NCBI GenBank assembly: GCA_036426205.1 | Contig: CM071568.1 | Span: 116,038,443 to 116,102,442, forward strand | Length of the DNA: 64,000 nucleotides | Direction: 5' to 3' | From: Ascaphus truei | Taxonomy: Eukaryota; Chordata; Amphibia; Anura; Ascaphidae | Notes under the pieces: model-generated | The model's input: only the letters and a program-made list of their open reading frames with translations | Database searches by the model: none | What the model was told of the DNA's origin: nothing | Part shown: positions 24,975 through 36,043 of the stretch, in pieces | Position numbering within the stretch: position 1 is the first letter of the stretch | How the letters are laid out: every line of letters begins with the position of its first letter | Translations under genes and position numbers: made by a program

Positions 24975-26309
24975 TGTATAGCCAGGTCCACTCTGGGTCC
25001 CCCTTGTTCACCTTGTACCCCCCTCTGTCCCCACACACCTCCGATGCAGCTTCGGCTAGTGCAGGTGCTGCCGGAGATAGAGGCGGACCCGGCGGGAGGC
25101 AGAGAGGAGTGCTCCACGGTGCACCCAGCTAGCAGCGGTAAGTTGTCCAGCGGACATGCGCAGAGATGCCCGGAGGTGCGTCGGCTACTACAGAAGCACG
25201 CACGTGCGCAGGTTGCGACGGTCATGTTACATATTAGCTCTGTAGGGGAACTACAGTTCCCAGTAGACGAAGGGGCTGCTAGTCAGGTTCAGGTACAGAG
25301 CCAGTAGGGCTGCAGCAATCCCCTGCCATGCCAGTTGGAAGGGCAGCAGAGACAGACCAGGTAGTGTACAGGGAGCTGTGATTCCCTGCCTTGGCGTTGG
25401 CTCAGGGGCTTACAACAATTTTGGCCAAAAATGTCAAACTAAAAGACCATTTACTTATTAGATATTTATCCATATATATTTAGGCACTGTACCGTGTATG
25501 AGTCTCACTAGATGTGCTAAAAACTGAGCTTTGTCTGTGTTTTATGTTATGTCTCTGGTTTTAATTCCCTGGACTAGGCCTAATTTGCCCCCTTAGGCCC
25601 CATGTAGACCCTGAGTCCCCAATCAGCACGTGGGTGCTTCAGGGACGAGCCCTTAGATAGGGACAATGCCCCTTTATATCTATAGTGTCAGGGACACAGT
25701 GATGACGCCGCACAGTACTTGCGGCCTGTGGTCCAACGGGAGTCCACCCCATGCAGAGGTGGATGCCATCGCGGGCGATGACTACGTGGGACCAGACTGA
25801 TCCTAACCTCAGCCAGCGGTACCCGGGTGCTGGAGCACATGGCAGATATCACGCTCAACAAGTGCACCAACATATCACACACATTCTGGGGGTAGTGCTA
25901 CCACATCCTTTGGGGTGGGTTGTGGCTCCTTTGAACATCGGGTGGTTAGGTGCCATGGGCACCTCAGTACTTTGGGGGAAACCTCACTAGGGTGTGGACA
26001 AAGGTGTTTGGACCATGGGGCACTGTTGAGGGTAAGGTCGTGCGAGGCTTGTATGATATGCGTTAGTGTGTTATTACTATATCTATGTTCAGTAAACCTG
26101 TTGTTATATACCCGTGTGTATTCTTTGTATTGGGTCCTGTGAAGGTGTTATCCAGTGCTGCTAGGATCCCTCACTGGTGGAGGTGCTGTCATCAGATCGA
26201 ATCAGGTACACCCCAAGCTCCCTGCAGCAGAGGATCAGGCCTCCTGTGAGCCTATCAGTTAACGCACCACACATAGTCACCCTAGACACAGGGGGGAAAG
26301 GGGCTACAC
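24975..26309 (+). mobile_element. LTR of an unclassified retrotransposon, copy A
   Basis: Starts TGTATAGCCAGG and ends AAAGGGGCTACA, giving TG...CA termini. It shares four long blocks in the same order with the element at 29959-31032: the GCAGTC/GAGATAG region, CCCTTAGGCCCC, CAAGTGCACCAAC and GTCCTGTGAAGG. No internal coding region or second LTR is adjacent. No clear target duplication is visible (left ACT, right CTC). It is assigned as an LTR mainly by comparison with copy B. Confidence 0.55.
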
Positions 26310-26639
26310 TCGCTTATCCCACAATGCGGTATAAAATATAATGTTTTCCTATATGTCAGAGTAATGCGGTATACACAAAGATAAACCATAGTGGGGAAAG
26401 TGTCCCATGACAATTTTTTTTATATATTTGTTGCCATTTAAGTCACATTTTGTAAGTCCATTTGACCCTACATAACTTAGCACCACAGTGCACCAAGTGC
26501 AAGTGATTGTGTCCCAAGGGCATGATAACTTAGAATTTAGGAAGTATAAATAGAAGTAATTTAGGAATAATTAAGTTGGCAATATTATAATGGTCTGTTT
26601 TACATTCCTCCTCTCTCTCTCTCAGATTTTGGTGTTTGT

Positions 26640-27500
26640 TCTGCTTTGAATCAGGTATACTTACGCACAAGCTCCTGCATGCAGAGGAATCAGGCGCCTC
26701 GTCCGGTGAGAAAGCGATATCATTTTGTAATCGCACCAGAACATGTCACGTCTTTCCACCCGAGACCACATTGGGGGAAAACGGGGGGATAAAATAGGGG
26801 GGGGGGGGATTAAGGGGTATGGGGTGAAGGAAAGGGGCTGGTGGAAAGGGGGGGGGGTGGGGAAAGGGGGGGGTGAAGGAAGGGGGGAAAGGGGGGGCAG
26901 ATGAGTGAATAAATGTGGTGGGGAAAGGGGGGGACACTCTAGGGAAGGGTGGGGGCTCTGCGTGCGATTGGGGTTGGTCATGCAGGGGATGGGAGAAAGG
27001 GGTATGGCTGGAGCTCAATCGGTTTCGCAAGAGTTATAGGGCGCGGGTGGGGGGGGTGTTCTGTTGGGAGCAAATATAGGAAAAGGGGGGTCTTGTGGGG
27101 GCTGGCGGGGCTGGGGCTTGGCGGGGGTCTATTGGCGGGCCTGGCTGGGAAGGGCTACACTCGCTTATCCCACAATGAGGTTTATGTATTAATAAAATAT
27201 AAAGGGGGTATAGAAACAAACTATAATGGTTTTCTATAATTAGGTGGAGTAAGTGCGGTTCGTTGTGGTGTTGGTTTGTGAGCACATATGAGTTAAACGA
27301 TATGGGTGAAAGTTGTCCCATGGTACAATATTTTTTATTTATAGAGTTTGTTTGCCATTTAAGTAAATTTTCGGAAAGTCATTGACCTACCATATCATTG
27401 GGAGCACCACATTTGCACGCATGCAAGTGATGTTTGTGTCCCAAGGGGGCATGATAACTTAGAATTTAGGAGAGTATAAAAATAGAAGATAAGTAGGGTG
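26640..27500. repeat. Noisy repeat of the LTR tail and its flank, with G-rich fill
   Basis: 26640-26700 resembles 26190-26245. 27145-27500 resembles 26300-26580, including the flank past the LTR end (CGCTTATCCCACAATG). Because non-LTR flank is duplicated as well, this is a tandem duplication or assembly artefact, not a second insertion. The interval 26765-27140 between the two parts is G-rich low-complexity sequence. Confidence 0.65.
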
Positions 27501-28255
27501 TCCGTGGAGCGTAGAACGAGCGAGAGGGAAAGGGGACGGGGGGAAAAGCAGAGGGACGGACAGGGTGTAGGGGCGGTGTTGTGAGGGGTCGGAAACGGGG
27601 CGGGTAGGGATGGTAGAGAAGATCGGCGTATACGGGTGGGGGACGCGGCGGAGGTGGATACAGGATAGTGGCGGGGGTAGTGGCAGGAGGGGGGGGGGGT
27701 GTGGGCGGGGTGTGAGGGGAGAGAGAGTGGGGGTTGAGGAATACTGCGGATAGGAGGGAGGGGGTATACTGCGGGTAGAGGGAAAGGAGTGAACGAAGTG
27801 AAGGATGGAGTGAGGGGGGGAAGGGGGGGGGCTGGGGAGTGAGAGGGGGGAGAGGTGAAGATGGGACTGGGGGGGCGGGGAGGGGGGGGTGGGAGCGGGC
27901 GGAGGTTGGGAGGGGACGAAGGAGGGAGAGGGGTGGGAGATGGGGAGAAGGGTGGAGTAGAGGGGCGAGGTGGTGGGTGGAGGGGAGGAGAGGGATCCGC
28001 GAGAGGGGGAGTGAGGGTGGAGGGGGAGAGTGGGGGGGGGTTGGAGAGAGTACGCTAGGGTAGGATTGAGGGTGCGGAGGGAGGATACAGGGGGTATAAA
28101 GAAGAGAGAGGCTGAGAGGTGGAGGGGGAAGAGAGAGGAGGGGGGCGAGAGGGGAAGTGAGTGCGAAGAGGTATGGAGGTGAGGGGAGTTAGAGGAGAGG
28201 AAGGAGGAGGGAGGGTGAGGAGAGAGAGGGGAGGAGTAGAGGAGATTTCTGTGGG
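27500..28255. repeat. Purine-rich (G/A) low-complexity tract
   Basis: About 750 bp in which the plus strand is nearly all G and A with long G runs. Glycine/arginine-rich and proline-rich frames here are meaningless. It is followed by a pure (CT)n run. It could be a real purine satellite or a base-calling artefact. Confidence 0.7.
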
Positions 28256-28287
28256 TTTCTAGCTTATATCTATATATTAGTCATCGG

Positions 28288-28312
28288 TCTCTGTGTCTCT
28301 CTCTCTCTCTCT

Positions 28313-28364
<52 letters not shown>
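28288..28364. repeat. (CT)n microsatellite
   Basis: Almost uninterrupted CT for about 70 bp with two GT interruptions at the left. Confidence 0.95.
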
Positions 28365-28367
<3 letters not shown>

Positions 28368-28369
28368 CT

Positions 28370-29950
28370 TGTCATGTAATTTTTTTAAAGAAATTATAAA
28401 CTGTTTGGGATACAAATGTACAGTATACTAAACAATTGAACCATAAAGCCAGGGATGAAATGGTATCTAAAGCTCTATAGAGGCTTAGGAAAATTGGCTA
28501 ACTAGGTGGCCAAGTGATCCTTACCTGCCAACAATGTCTATGTTTCCATTGAGTAGAAAAAACATGTGATGCAAAATGAAAAGCAAAGCATCAAGACATG
28601 CCCTTATAATAAATGCACACTTTCAGCCTCATTTTGCAGACCACATATTGTTGTACTACGCAAATAGAGATGTAATTATAGAGTCTAGCTGCAAGAAATT
28701 ATCGTCTCACGTTCAACTTTCTGACTCCCATTACCATGAACATTTACATTCTCCTTAACCCATGGTTTTAAGAAGCTGTTTCCATAGAAGAAATGTTATC
28801 TACCAAACCAGATGCCTGTCACCACTTCCCATCACATGCCTGGTAATTAAAGTCTGACTGATTTATTGACTGACACCCAACAAATCCTAACCCAGGTTTT
28901 ATGACATACATACTTCCCGGGGCTAAATTTACTCAAAACGACAGCCCAGCTAAAAAGAAAAGGAGCGATAGAAAAAGAAAAATCTGGCATAAGCAGACAC
29001 AGACACATTTTCTTAGGGCATTAAAGAAATAAAAAAAAAGTCTCAACAAATCTCTCTCAGATTCAACCTAGGAAAAAATAGAGAATGAAGTAGCAAACAT
29101 CATTACTTCTGCTTTAAGATTCATTTAAAATACCTCACGTACAGAAAAGCTCGGAAGGGGGGAACAAGACGTGCTTGCAGCTAATATTACAGTCAAGTCC
29201 CAATTTTACCTAGGGGAAGGCAGGTTTATTAAAACTCATGACTGAAATTGCATGACAGGTGCCAATATTCTCCACCCTGACAGATGTGTCAGTTTGTGAA
29301 TGCCATTTTCTTGTCAGCAGTCCCTAGATGGAGTTGCTCCCATCACCATTTGTCTCTCTTCCAGCTAGATCACACATGCCCGTCGTTTGCCTCCAAGCTG
29401 CGCTACGTGGTTTGATGTGTGGGATCTTCACAATGAGACTTATTAAAAGACAGTCCATTATTTTTATTTAGAGCATTTCCAAAAGAAGCAGAGCGCTCAC
29501 AGAGATAATTTAAAAAAAATAATGTGGCGGGTCATCTCCAGGCCAATGCAGTTTAGTTTGAAATGCATATGAAAGCACATTCCCCCTTTATTTTCTTGTT
29601 CATAATAAGCATGATTTGAGTGGCATTTAACTCAGGTGTAATGGGTCTTACAGTTTATTATCGGTATAATTCGTATATACGGTTATTCATTTTGCACTCT
29701 TTGGCACATCGTTTCTCCTTTTTTTTTTTGGACCTGCTAGTGATATGGGTTTTCACATTGCAGCAATTTAGGCAACATGCTGCATTCATAGATCAGAAAC
29801 ATTAATGAAACATTTTCCTTTTGTAAGTATTTAAGTACAATGAAAAGCATGCCTTCACAATCTTGTCAAGAATGGACATCATGTGAAGCTTCAGCAGCCA
29901 TACTCTATCACTACAACCTCTGATGTTTTATTTACTTATTCATCATTAAA
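28370..29950. other. Unique non-repetitive interval, possible conserved non-coding DNA
   Basis: This is the longest stretch without recognisable repeats, palindromes or indel noise. 29230-29560 has a balanced composition with TGACAGATGTGTCA (a paired TALE-type TGACAG site), CTGTCAG-like words and ATGCATATG, in contrast to the decayed DNA around it. No open frame over 61 codons looks coding. Conservation cannot be tested without alignment. Confidence 0.3.
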
Positions 29951-29958
29951 TGTATATG

Positions 29959-31032
29959 TGTAGCCAGGTTCCCCGGTCTACCCTTTACTTCCGCTGCAGT
30001 CGGGAGCATCAGGCAGTTTCCCGCATACGCAGGGAGCGAATCAGTACTTTGGAGGCTCCACGGCGGCCCGAACGTTCAGGCCACCCCCATTTTGAGGGTC
30101 GCGCTTGCGCAGTCAGAGCAATACGCGACGGCACAATCCGATAGCTCGCGCATGCACAGATGTTACCGCGTGAAGCCCGGACCTATCAGAGAGGGTTAGA
30201 GCAGGGGACTACACGTCCCATAAGGTTTAGGACCGACCACCTGATGCCAGGGAGCCAAGAGGGCATTAGGATCATTGCAGGAAGGGAATAGGAGGTTGCG
30301 CAGGGGAGCACGCTGTTCAGTCAAGTCCAGGAAGGGAAGAGGGTAGGAGCTGCATGTGTAGAGAGTTAAGTAGCCTCTACACTAGGCCAGATAAATCCCC
30401 TTAGGCCCCAGGCAGGCCCTGAGTCACATACAGCTTGTGGTTGCTGTAGGGACAGGCCCTAAAATAGGGAGCCTTCCCCATTAGGTTTATAGTTCAGGGA
30501 CACAGCGGTTTCGGACCAGGCATCTTCAGAGACAGAGATAATATCTGGGTGGGATAGCCCCGGAAGGACGACGTGGAGGGGATTGTGTGTCTGCGGATTG
30601 TTTTTGAAGTTGTCTGCTGGCCCGAGCGCAGGAGCGCTCAGCAGGTAACCCAACACACCAAGTGCACCAACTATAACACTTTTCATAGTGGCCGCACAGT
30701 CACCACACACTGGTGGAAGGTTGCGTCCTGCGAGACGCTTTGGGTAGTTGTGTCTCTAAAGGGAAAGAGTATGTGATGTTATGCATATGAATTTATTGCG
30801 GTATATAAGTAAAGGTACTTGTTATTTTACATCAAGTGTGTATATCATTGTAATTGTGTCCTGTGAAGGGCAACTCCCACTCCATTGGGATCCCTCCCAG
30901 GTGGAGGTGCTGCATGAAGTAGAGGTAATATATTGCCCCAGGCTCTCCGTGGCAGAGGCTCAGGCCCTGCGAGCCAACAGGTTAACAACATTATCAGTAG
31001 CCATTCTGTATTCAAGGGGAAAAGGGGCTAAA
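29959..31032 (+). mobile_element. Solo LTR, copy B
   Basis: A 1074-bp element starting TGTAGCCAGG and ending GGGGCTAAA, where copy A has GGGGCTACA. It is flanked by the direct repeat TATG (29955-29958 and 31033-31036), extendable by T. It contains the LTR blocks listed for copy A. No internal region follows, so this is a solo LTR left by recombination. Superfamily unknown; the 4-5 bp target duplication fits gypsy- or retrovirus-type integration. Confidence 0.65.
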
Positions 31033-31250
31033 TATGTATATGTCATGGGAGACCAGGTCTTTCAACAAATTCATACTGGGATCATTCAATAGGCAAAACA
31101 AGGTAGTGAAATAAAATGGGATTTATTTGGATAAAAAACCTCGAAAACAAAACAGAAATACAAAAGACAGAAATATACACACTTACTGGGGTCTGGGGGT
31201 TGAAATCTAGCCTTTCCTAGGTGCAGGGCACCTGCTTGCAAGTGCTAACC

Positions 31251-31403
31251 CTGACCGGGACCTCATCACGGATGTCCAGGAATGAAATTCGGAAGAAAAT
31301 CCTGACCGGGACCTTGTCCTGATCGTTCTGAAACTGATTTTGGCCAAAAATTCTGACCGCGACCGTTACGTTCGATTTGTAGAAATTGGCCGCAAAAGAC
31401 AGG
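31251..31403. repeat. 51-bp tandem repeat, three units
   Basis: Units start with CTGACCGGGACC, CTGACCGGGACC and CTGACCGCGACC at 31251, 31302 and 31353, a period of exactly 51 bp. It lies between the solo LTR and the Harbinger terminus. Confidence 0.8.
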
Positions 31404-31895
31404 ACTATGGGCTCTATGCAGAAAGCGCCGAAAAAGTGCAATCGCCAAGGGTACCTTATCGGCATGATTCTGGCGATTTTCCCTCTCCTTATGCAATAAG
31501 TGCCGAATGCCTTCTGAATCAAGCCGAAAACATTTTCTCCCACTCTGCCGATGATTTGCCGATCACACACAGGTGTATCGGCGTGCATGGTGAGGTGGTG
31601 TTAGGTTCCCCAATGAAACTTCTTGCTGAATCTGCCGAAGCAAGCATGTTTTGGATTGAGCGGCCCATTTAAAGGCAGCATGTATTTTTATTCATTCTCT
31701 GTGTTGTTGGGAGAGAGAGAGAGACACACAGAGCTGGCCGATTTACATATTTCATATTGACTGAGACAGTTGTGGTGTATTGTGAGAGGTTTGGCCTGTG
31801 TTGTTTTGTTTACATCTTTGTCTTGTTTTCACTTTGTAAGTGTTCAGTGCGATTGGCTTTAAATTTATTTTCTGTTCTTTGTGAGTGCTAGAGGT

Positions 31896-32308
31896 ATGGC
31901 CGCAAGGCGTGGGAAGAGTGATGCTGGTGTGAGTGGTACTGGTAGTCATGTGAGTACACGTCTGAGTGAACGTAGGATTCAGGGGAGTGCTGTTGATGTG
32001 AGTGCGAATGGTGTTGCTGGGAGTGTGAGTGGTGATGCTGTGAGTGCGAGTGCTACTGGTGGCTCTGTTGCTGGTGCTGCTGGGGTGTCTGGAGGTGGGG
32101 TGGTTGCTGGTGGCCCGCTTTTGGAGTCTCTTCCATTGGAAGAAGGAGAGTCCAGTCAGCAGCAGCCAAGCTCTGGGCCTGCACGTATTCGGAAGAAACG
32201 TGTGGAGCGGCCACATAATCCTCGGTTCAATGAAGAGGAAAAACTACAGCTTCCTCTTGCTCACATGGATTCTGGAGCACTATGACTGTCTGTATGGGCA
32301 TTTACTAG
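31896..32308 (+). pseudogene. Harbinger Myb/SANT accessory gene, exon 1
   Basis: The ATG at 31896 begins a Gly/Ser/Val-rich low-complexity N-terminus of about 90 residues, then a basic segment (RKKRVERPHNPRF) and the first helix of a Myb/SANT-like DNA-binding domain. A one-base frameshift at about 32245-32255 moves the frame. In the new frame the helix continues as TWILEHYDCLYGHLLG and reaches a consensus donor (G|GTAAGT, 32308/32309). In this superfamily the Myb-like protein carries the transposase to the nucleus and to DNA. The frameshift makes this copy inactive unless it is a sequencing error. Confidence 0.7.
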
Positions 32309-32657
32309 GTAAGTCTATCTTTGCATTCATTCTTCAAAGACATGTTATCCTAGGTCATGTGAGATGTCGAATATCAAAATATTATTATCTAATATCTATC
32401 AATTAAACTTAATTGTTACACACATATTCCTTCATGCTTTAGAACGACCATAACAATCAGTCTAAAAATTTGGCCAAAGTTCATACAATATTCATGCAAG
32501 CTTCCTTACATTTCTATGTTTACACGTAAATGCTCATGTGGTACACATATTACACCTAAACCAGTATGTTTGGTATCTCTTGGAACAGGTAGCAGTTTAG
32601 GAAACTGATCGTTTATATAATAATAATTAACGTCATATATTTTGTATGTATTTCAAG

Positions 32658-32963
32658 GGCGGACAAGTTCAGCATCAAAAAAAGAAATGTGGGATCAAAT
32701 AACCTTGGCTGTGTCTGCGTGTGGGAATCATGTCAGGGACCGGGCGAATTGTCGGAAGAGATTCGATGATATCAGGGTAAACTTAAAGAAAAAAATACAA
32801 GCACAACGGATGCATGCATCTGGCACTGGAGGTGGGACGCCAGCACAAGCTCTAATCTTAACACCATTAGAGGATCAGATGCGGGAAAAAATTCTTCCTG
32901 TCGTCGTGGAGGGTTTGCCCGGGGACAGAGATATCGGAATTTATTCGGCTCCATTTCCACCAG
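32658..32963 (+). CDS. Harbinger Myb/SANT accessory gene, exon 2
   Basis: The acceptor (TTTCAAG, ending 32657) joins exon 1 in phase to give LLGRTSS. The exon encodes the second half of the Myb/SANT-like domain, with the conserved W in EMWDQITLAV and the basic helix CRKRFDDIRVNLKKK. A linker follows with TPLEDQMREKIL and EGLPGDRDIGIYS, a pattern I recognise from Myb-like proteins of vertebrate Harbinger elements. The donor is CCAG|GTGACA (32963/32964). The frame is open throughout. Confidence 0.75.
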
Positions 32964-33095
32964 GTGACAAATGTTACTGTACTAGGCGTGTCGTAGGTTA
33001 CAGTTCTTATCTATATTTCCGCAGCTACTTATACTTTCTTCCCAATATAATCATACCTACATATATATCTGTATATATGTCTCTCTCTCTATATG

Positions 33096-33130
<35 letters not shown>

Positions 33131-33171
33131 ATATCTTTATATCTAGTTGTCCTACAAAAGTAACAATTAAT

Positions 33172-33332
33172 ATATATGGTGGCAAAAGGTGGCACTGAGT
33201 GCTCATTTGCATGTCATTTCCCAGAATCTCTTGCTGCAGTGGAAGCGCTGTATGCTGGGCGATAATGGAGAAAGACAGGGTTGCAGACCTGTCTAAGACA
33301 TGCAAATGAGCATACAGTAATATTTACAGTTG

Positions 33333-33379
<47 letters not shown>

Positions 33380-34220
33380 AAAATTGCGCTATGCTCATCT
33401 GCATGTCTTAAGGCAGGTCTGCAACCCCGCCTTCCCCATTATCACCCAGCATACAGCACTTCCACTGCAGCAAGGGATCCTGGGAAATGACATGCAAACG
33501 AGCACACAGTGTCACTTTTTGCCTCAATAACCATTAACCCTGGCTGTGCTCGAAGCTGTGACCATGCAGCAAGCTTAAGCCTATAGGGAACCATGTTAAA
33601 AATGGTTATTGAGGCAAAAAGTGACACTGTGTGCTCTTGCATGTCATTTCCCAGGATCCCTGCTGCAGTGGAAGTGCTTATGCTGGTGATAATGGGGAAA
33701 GGCGGGTTGCAGACCTGCCTAAGACATGCAGATGAGCATACATATATTATATTTGCATATTTGCTTTCCTGTGGAGGGTTTTTGTCACTTTTTTTACTCA
33801 CCATAACTTAACTCGTATTATGGTTTGGCCTATCCCATAAGCCTCTCTTGCATTCCCAGTAAAATCAACCCCACAGCTGATGAGACCCATCAAGGTCGAA
33901 ACACCTGTCTGTGGGTGGTTTTCTGGGTATGCACCTTAACCCGGCTGTGCTCGAAGCTGTGACCATGCAGCAAGCTTAAGCCTATAGGGAACCATGTTAA
34001 AAGGTTATTGAGGCAAAAAGTGACACTGTGTGCTCGTTTGCATGTCATTTCCCAGGATCCCTTGCTGCAGTGGAAGTGCTGTATGCTGGGTGATAATGGG
34101 GAAAGGCGGGGTTGCAGACCTGCCTAAGACATGCAGATGAGCATACAGCTATATTTGCATATTGCTTTCCTGTGGAGGGTTTTTGTCACTTTTTTACTCA
34201 CCATAACTTAACTCAGAGTA
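33172..34220. mobile_element. Array of ~400-bp hammerhead-bearing repeats (retrozyme- or PLE-like)
   Basis: Four copies of one unit occur. Copy 1 is at 33172-33333 (plus), copy 2 at 33377-33533 (inverted), copy 3 at 33534-33935 (plus) and copy 4 at 33936-34220 (plus). Copies 3 and 4 are in direct tandem with a 402-bp period (TTAACCC at 33534 and 33936). The hammerhead lies at the end of copy 3, directly before copy 4. Each unit has POU octamer-like words (ATTTGCAT or ATGCAAAT variants) near the edges of its ~130-bp core. A fifth copy is at 43056-43432. Tandem units separated by hammerheads are the layout of metazoan retrozymes and PLE pseudo-LTRs. Confidence 0.7.
33870..33915 (+). ncRNA. Hammerhead ribozyme motif, family 3, copy 1
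   Basis: Canonical core CTGATGA (33877-33883), stem II GACC/GGTC (33884-33887 with 33894-33897) with a 6-nt loop, GAA (33898-33900), stem III strand ACACCTGT (one base off the palindrome ACAGCTGT), C at the cleavage site (33909) and stem I 3' strand TGTGGG. Stem I 5' strand CCACA precedes the core but with one extra G (33876), which is absent in copy 2. The core is fully consensus. Confidence 0.8.
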
Positions 34221-34234
34221 TTATATATATATAG

Positions 34235-34297
<63 letters not shown>

Positions 34298-35371
34298 TTT
34301 TTTTTTTTATATCTTTATATACACACATATATTAGTGATAATCTATGTTACACCTATAAACAGGCCATTACTGCCTGGCATGGAAGATAGTGCATTCAAA
34401 GGCGAACATTCATAATTTGCACAAACACATTTCGTTATGTTTAATTAAAGATCTTTTTCGCTTCATGTGGTATAATGAGAGCATAAATAGGAACATGTAC
34501 CATATGGTATTTAATTGTGTTCATATGTAGCAAACTTCAGATTTGTCTTTCGCTCATGTACTGGTGTGTGAAACCAGCTGCAATTAATATGTCATCACAG
34601 CATAGAGGAGAACACAGGGGGTGGGGTTGGGCACCGAGCCAGATCACAGGGTCATGTTACGGTCAAGTCTTGTGAGACGCCTTACAGGTGGTAGAAACAA
34701 ATAAAAGGTCAGGGTGCTGTCACGTCTTGGGGGAGGGACTACAGTTGTTAGAAGCTGACAAGGTGAGCAGAAGTTCATCACATTCATTTGAAATGGTAAT
34801 TCTATGAAAACTTTCACCCACCAGGCCACTATATATGAAAACGTACGTTACTCATTCTTTCACTCATATCTTCTTTTAACTTTATAGATACGCCACATTG
34901 TCACACCAGTAGCATCTGTGAGCGACACACTGCATGTGTTGATGAGTGTCAGCCACATTGAGTGCTACACCTGCTTCTCTTAAATGTTCACACAGATCAC
35001 TAAAAACATTCATTCACATTTCCACAATTAGGTACTGAATTATAAGCAGAGTAAACTTTGCTGTCATGGTAGTGATGTACATTATTATTGTTAGATTACT
35101 ACACAACATATGCAGTGTATGTCCAACAGAACACTTAATTTTACAACACATTCCTGCATGAACATTGTATGTTGTATGGTTTTAACAATAAATGTGCCAA
35201 TTAGGTTCACATGTACATTGATGTTAAGATGGATAATGTACAGCTTGGCAGAAACATATTGTCATTTCCTTATGTGATGCTGATATTTAGCCATAAATAC
35301 TCCCACTACACAAACTTTATTTTAATTATGTACACATGTCAATAAAATTCTTATGTTATTCTTCTATATAG

Positions 35372-36043
35372 TTGCTCCTCAAGCTCATGTGTCACCTGAC
35401 ACTGAACATGTCTCATCACCTGGCTCATTAAACTCATCATCAAGCATGGAAGGTGAGTCTTTATGAAGCAATCGAATTAACGCCAGAGAAAAGTGCAAAC
35501 GTGGCCAAAATCTATGACTTGATCGAAAAGAAATATCCATACTACTAACAACCTGACATACAACGAAATTTTAAAACTTCTGTACGATTTACTTTATCCG
35601 CAAATGACTGTTTTGAGCATGTCCATGATCGCCTATATCAACGATATGAATGCTGGCATGTTGCGCCATCATTTAAACTTACCATGGAACATGGAACATA
35701 TCTTCTGTTAAATAGCATATTTTTGCCTAATACCAGTGACACTGAAACCGCACCGACTGTCGCGTCTGCTGATCTACCTGCACCCTCCATTCAGCCAGAC
35801 CAGATGCAAGATGGACATAACTACTATGATATGTATCCAAACTTATATGGGCAATACCAATGTGGATGGGAAAACAACCAACAACTGTACGTACCTCCGG
35901 ACGTCTTGTTTGAAGAAGCCACTGCAGATCCATATGACGCCATCATGGAGATGTGTGTGATTCAGGATTCAACGGTTGCCTCAACCATGGATGATACTGT
36001 TATGCCTTCCTGCAGCGAGCAGTTGCAGCCAAATCAGTTTTGA
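35372..36043 (+). pseudogene. Forkhead-like winged-helix domain, 3' part of the Harbinger accessory gene
   Basis: From the acceptor at 35371 the frame in phase with exon 2 encodes a Ser/Pro-rich linker (VAPQAHVSPDTEHVSSP) ending at a consensus donor-like AAG|GTGAGT (35452/35453). Directly after, one frame over, the sequence reads as a forkhead domain in order: AIELTPEKS (compare the FOX xAIxxSPEK), KIYDLIEKKYPYY (FOX IYxxIxxxFPYY), SVRFTLSANDCF (FOX SIRHNLSLNxCF), CWHVAP (FOX YWxLxP), then TMEHGTYLL (FOX MFENGSFLR). An in-frame TAA at 35546-35548 interrupts it, and the N-terminal PPYSY motif is not recognisable. The frame continues through an acidic/Gln-rich tail to TGA 36041-36043. A frameshift or alternative splicing must join it to the linker. 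I know of no forkhead domain in Harbinger proteins. Capture from a host gene or convergent helix-turn-helix evolution are both possible. Confidence 0.65.

Larger units (their letters stand above)
32964..35371 (+). other. Intron 2 of the Myb/SANT gene, invaded by repeats
   Basis: GT at 32964 and TATATAG at 35365-35371. The intron contains a (TCTA)n run, the hammerhead-bearing repeat array (33172-34220), two (TA)n runs (33334-33376, 34221-34292) and about 1 kb of AT-rich DNA (34300-35370). No exon was identified in the last part. Confidence 0.6.

Noticed and set aside
26661..28063. Several Pro-, Gly- or Arg-rich ORFs
   Set aside because: They lie in purine-rich low-complexity tracts and have no domain features.
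30480..30530. Minus-strand CTGAAGA followed later by CCGAAAC inside the solo LTR, like a hammerhead
   Set aside because: Stem II pairs only weakly, stem I is not found, and LTR copy A does not preserve it.
24975..31032. One provirus with LTRs at 24975-26309 and 29959-31032
   Set aside because: The interval has no retroviral coding remnants, and only the second LTR has its own target duplication.
33100..34300. CRISPR-like array because of regularly spaced repeats
   Set aside because: Units are ~400 bp with internal hammerheads and both orientations, in a eukaryotic transposon context.
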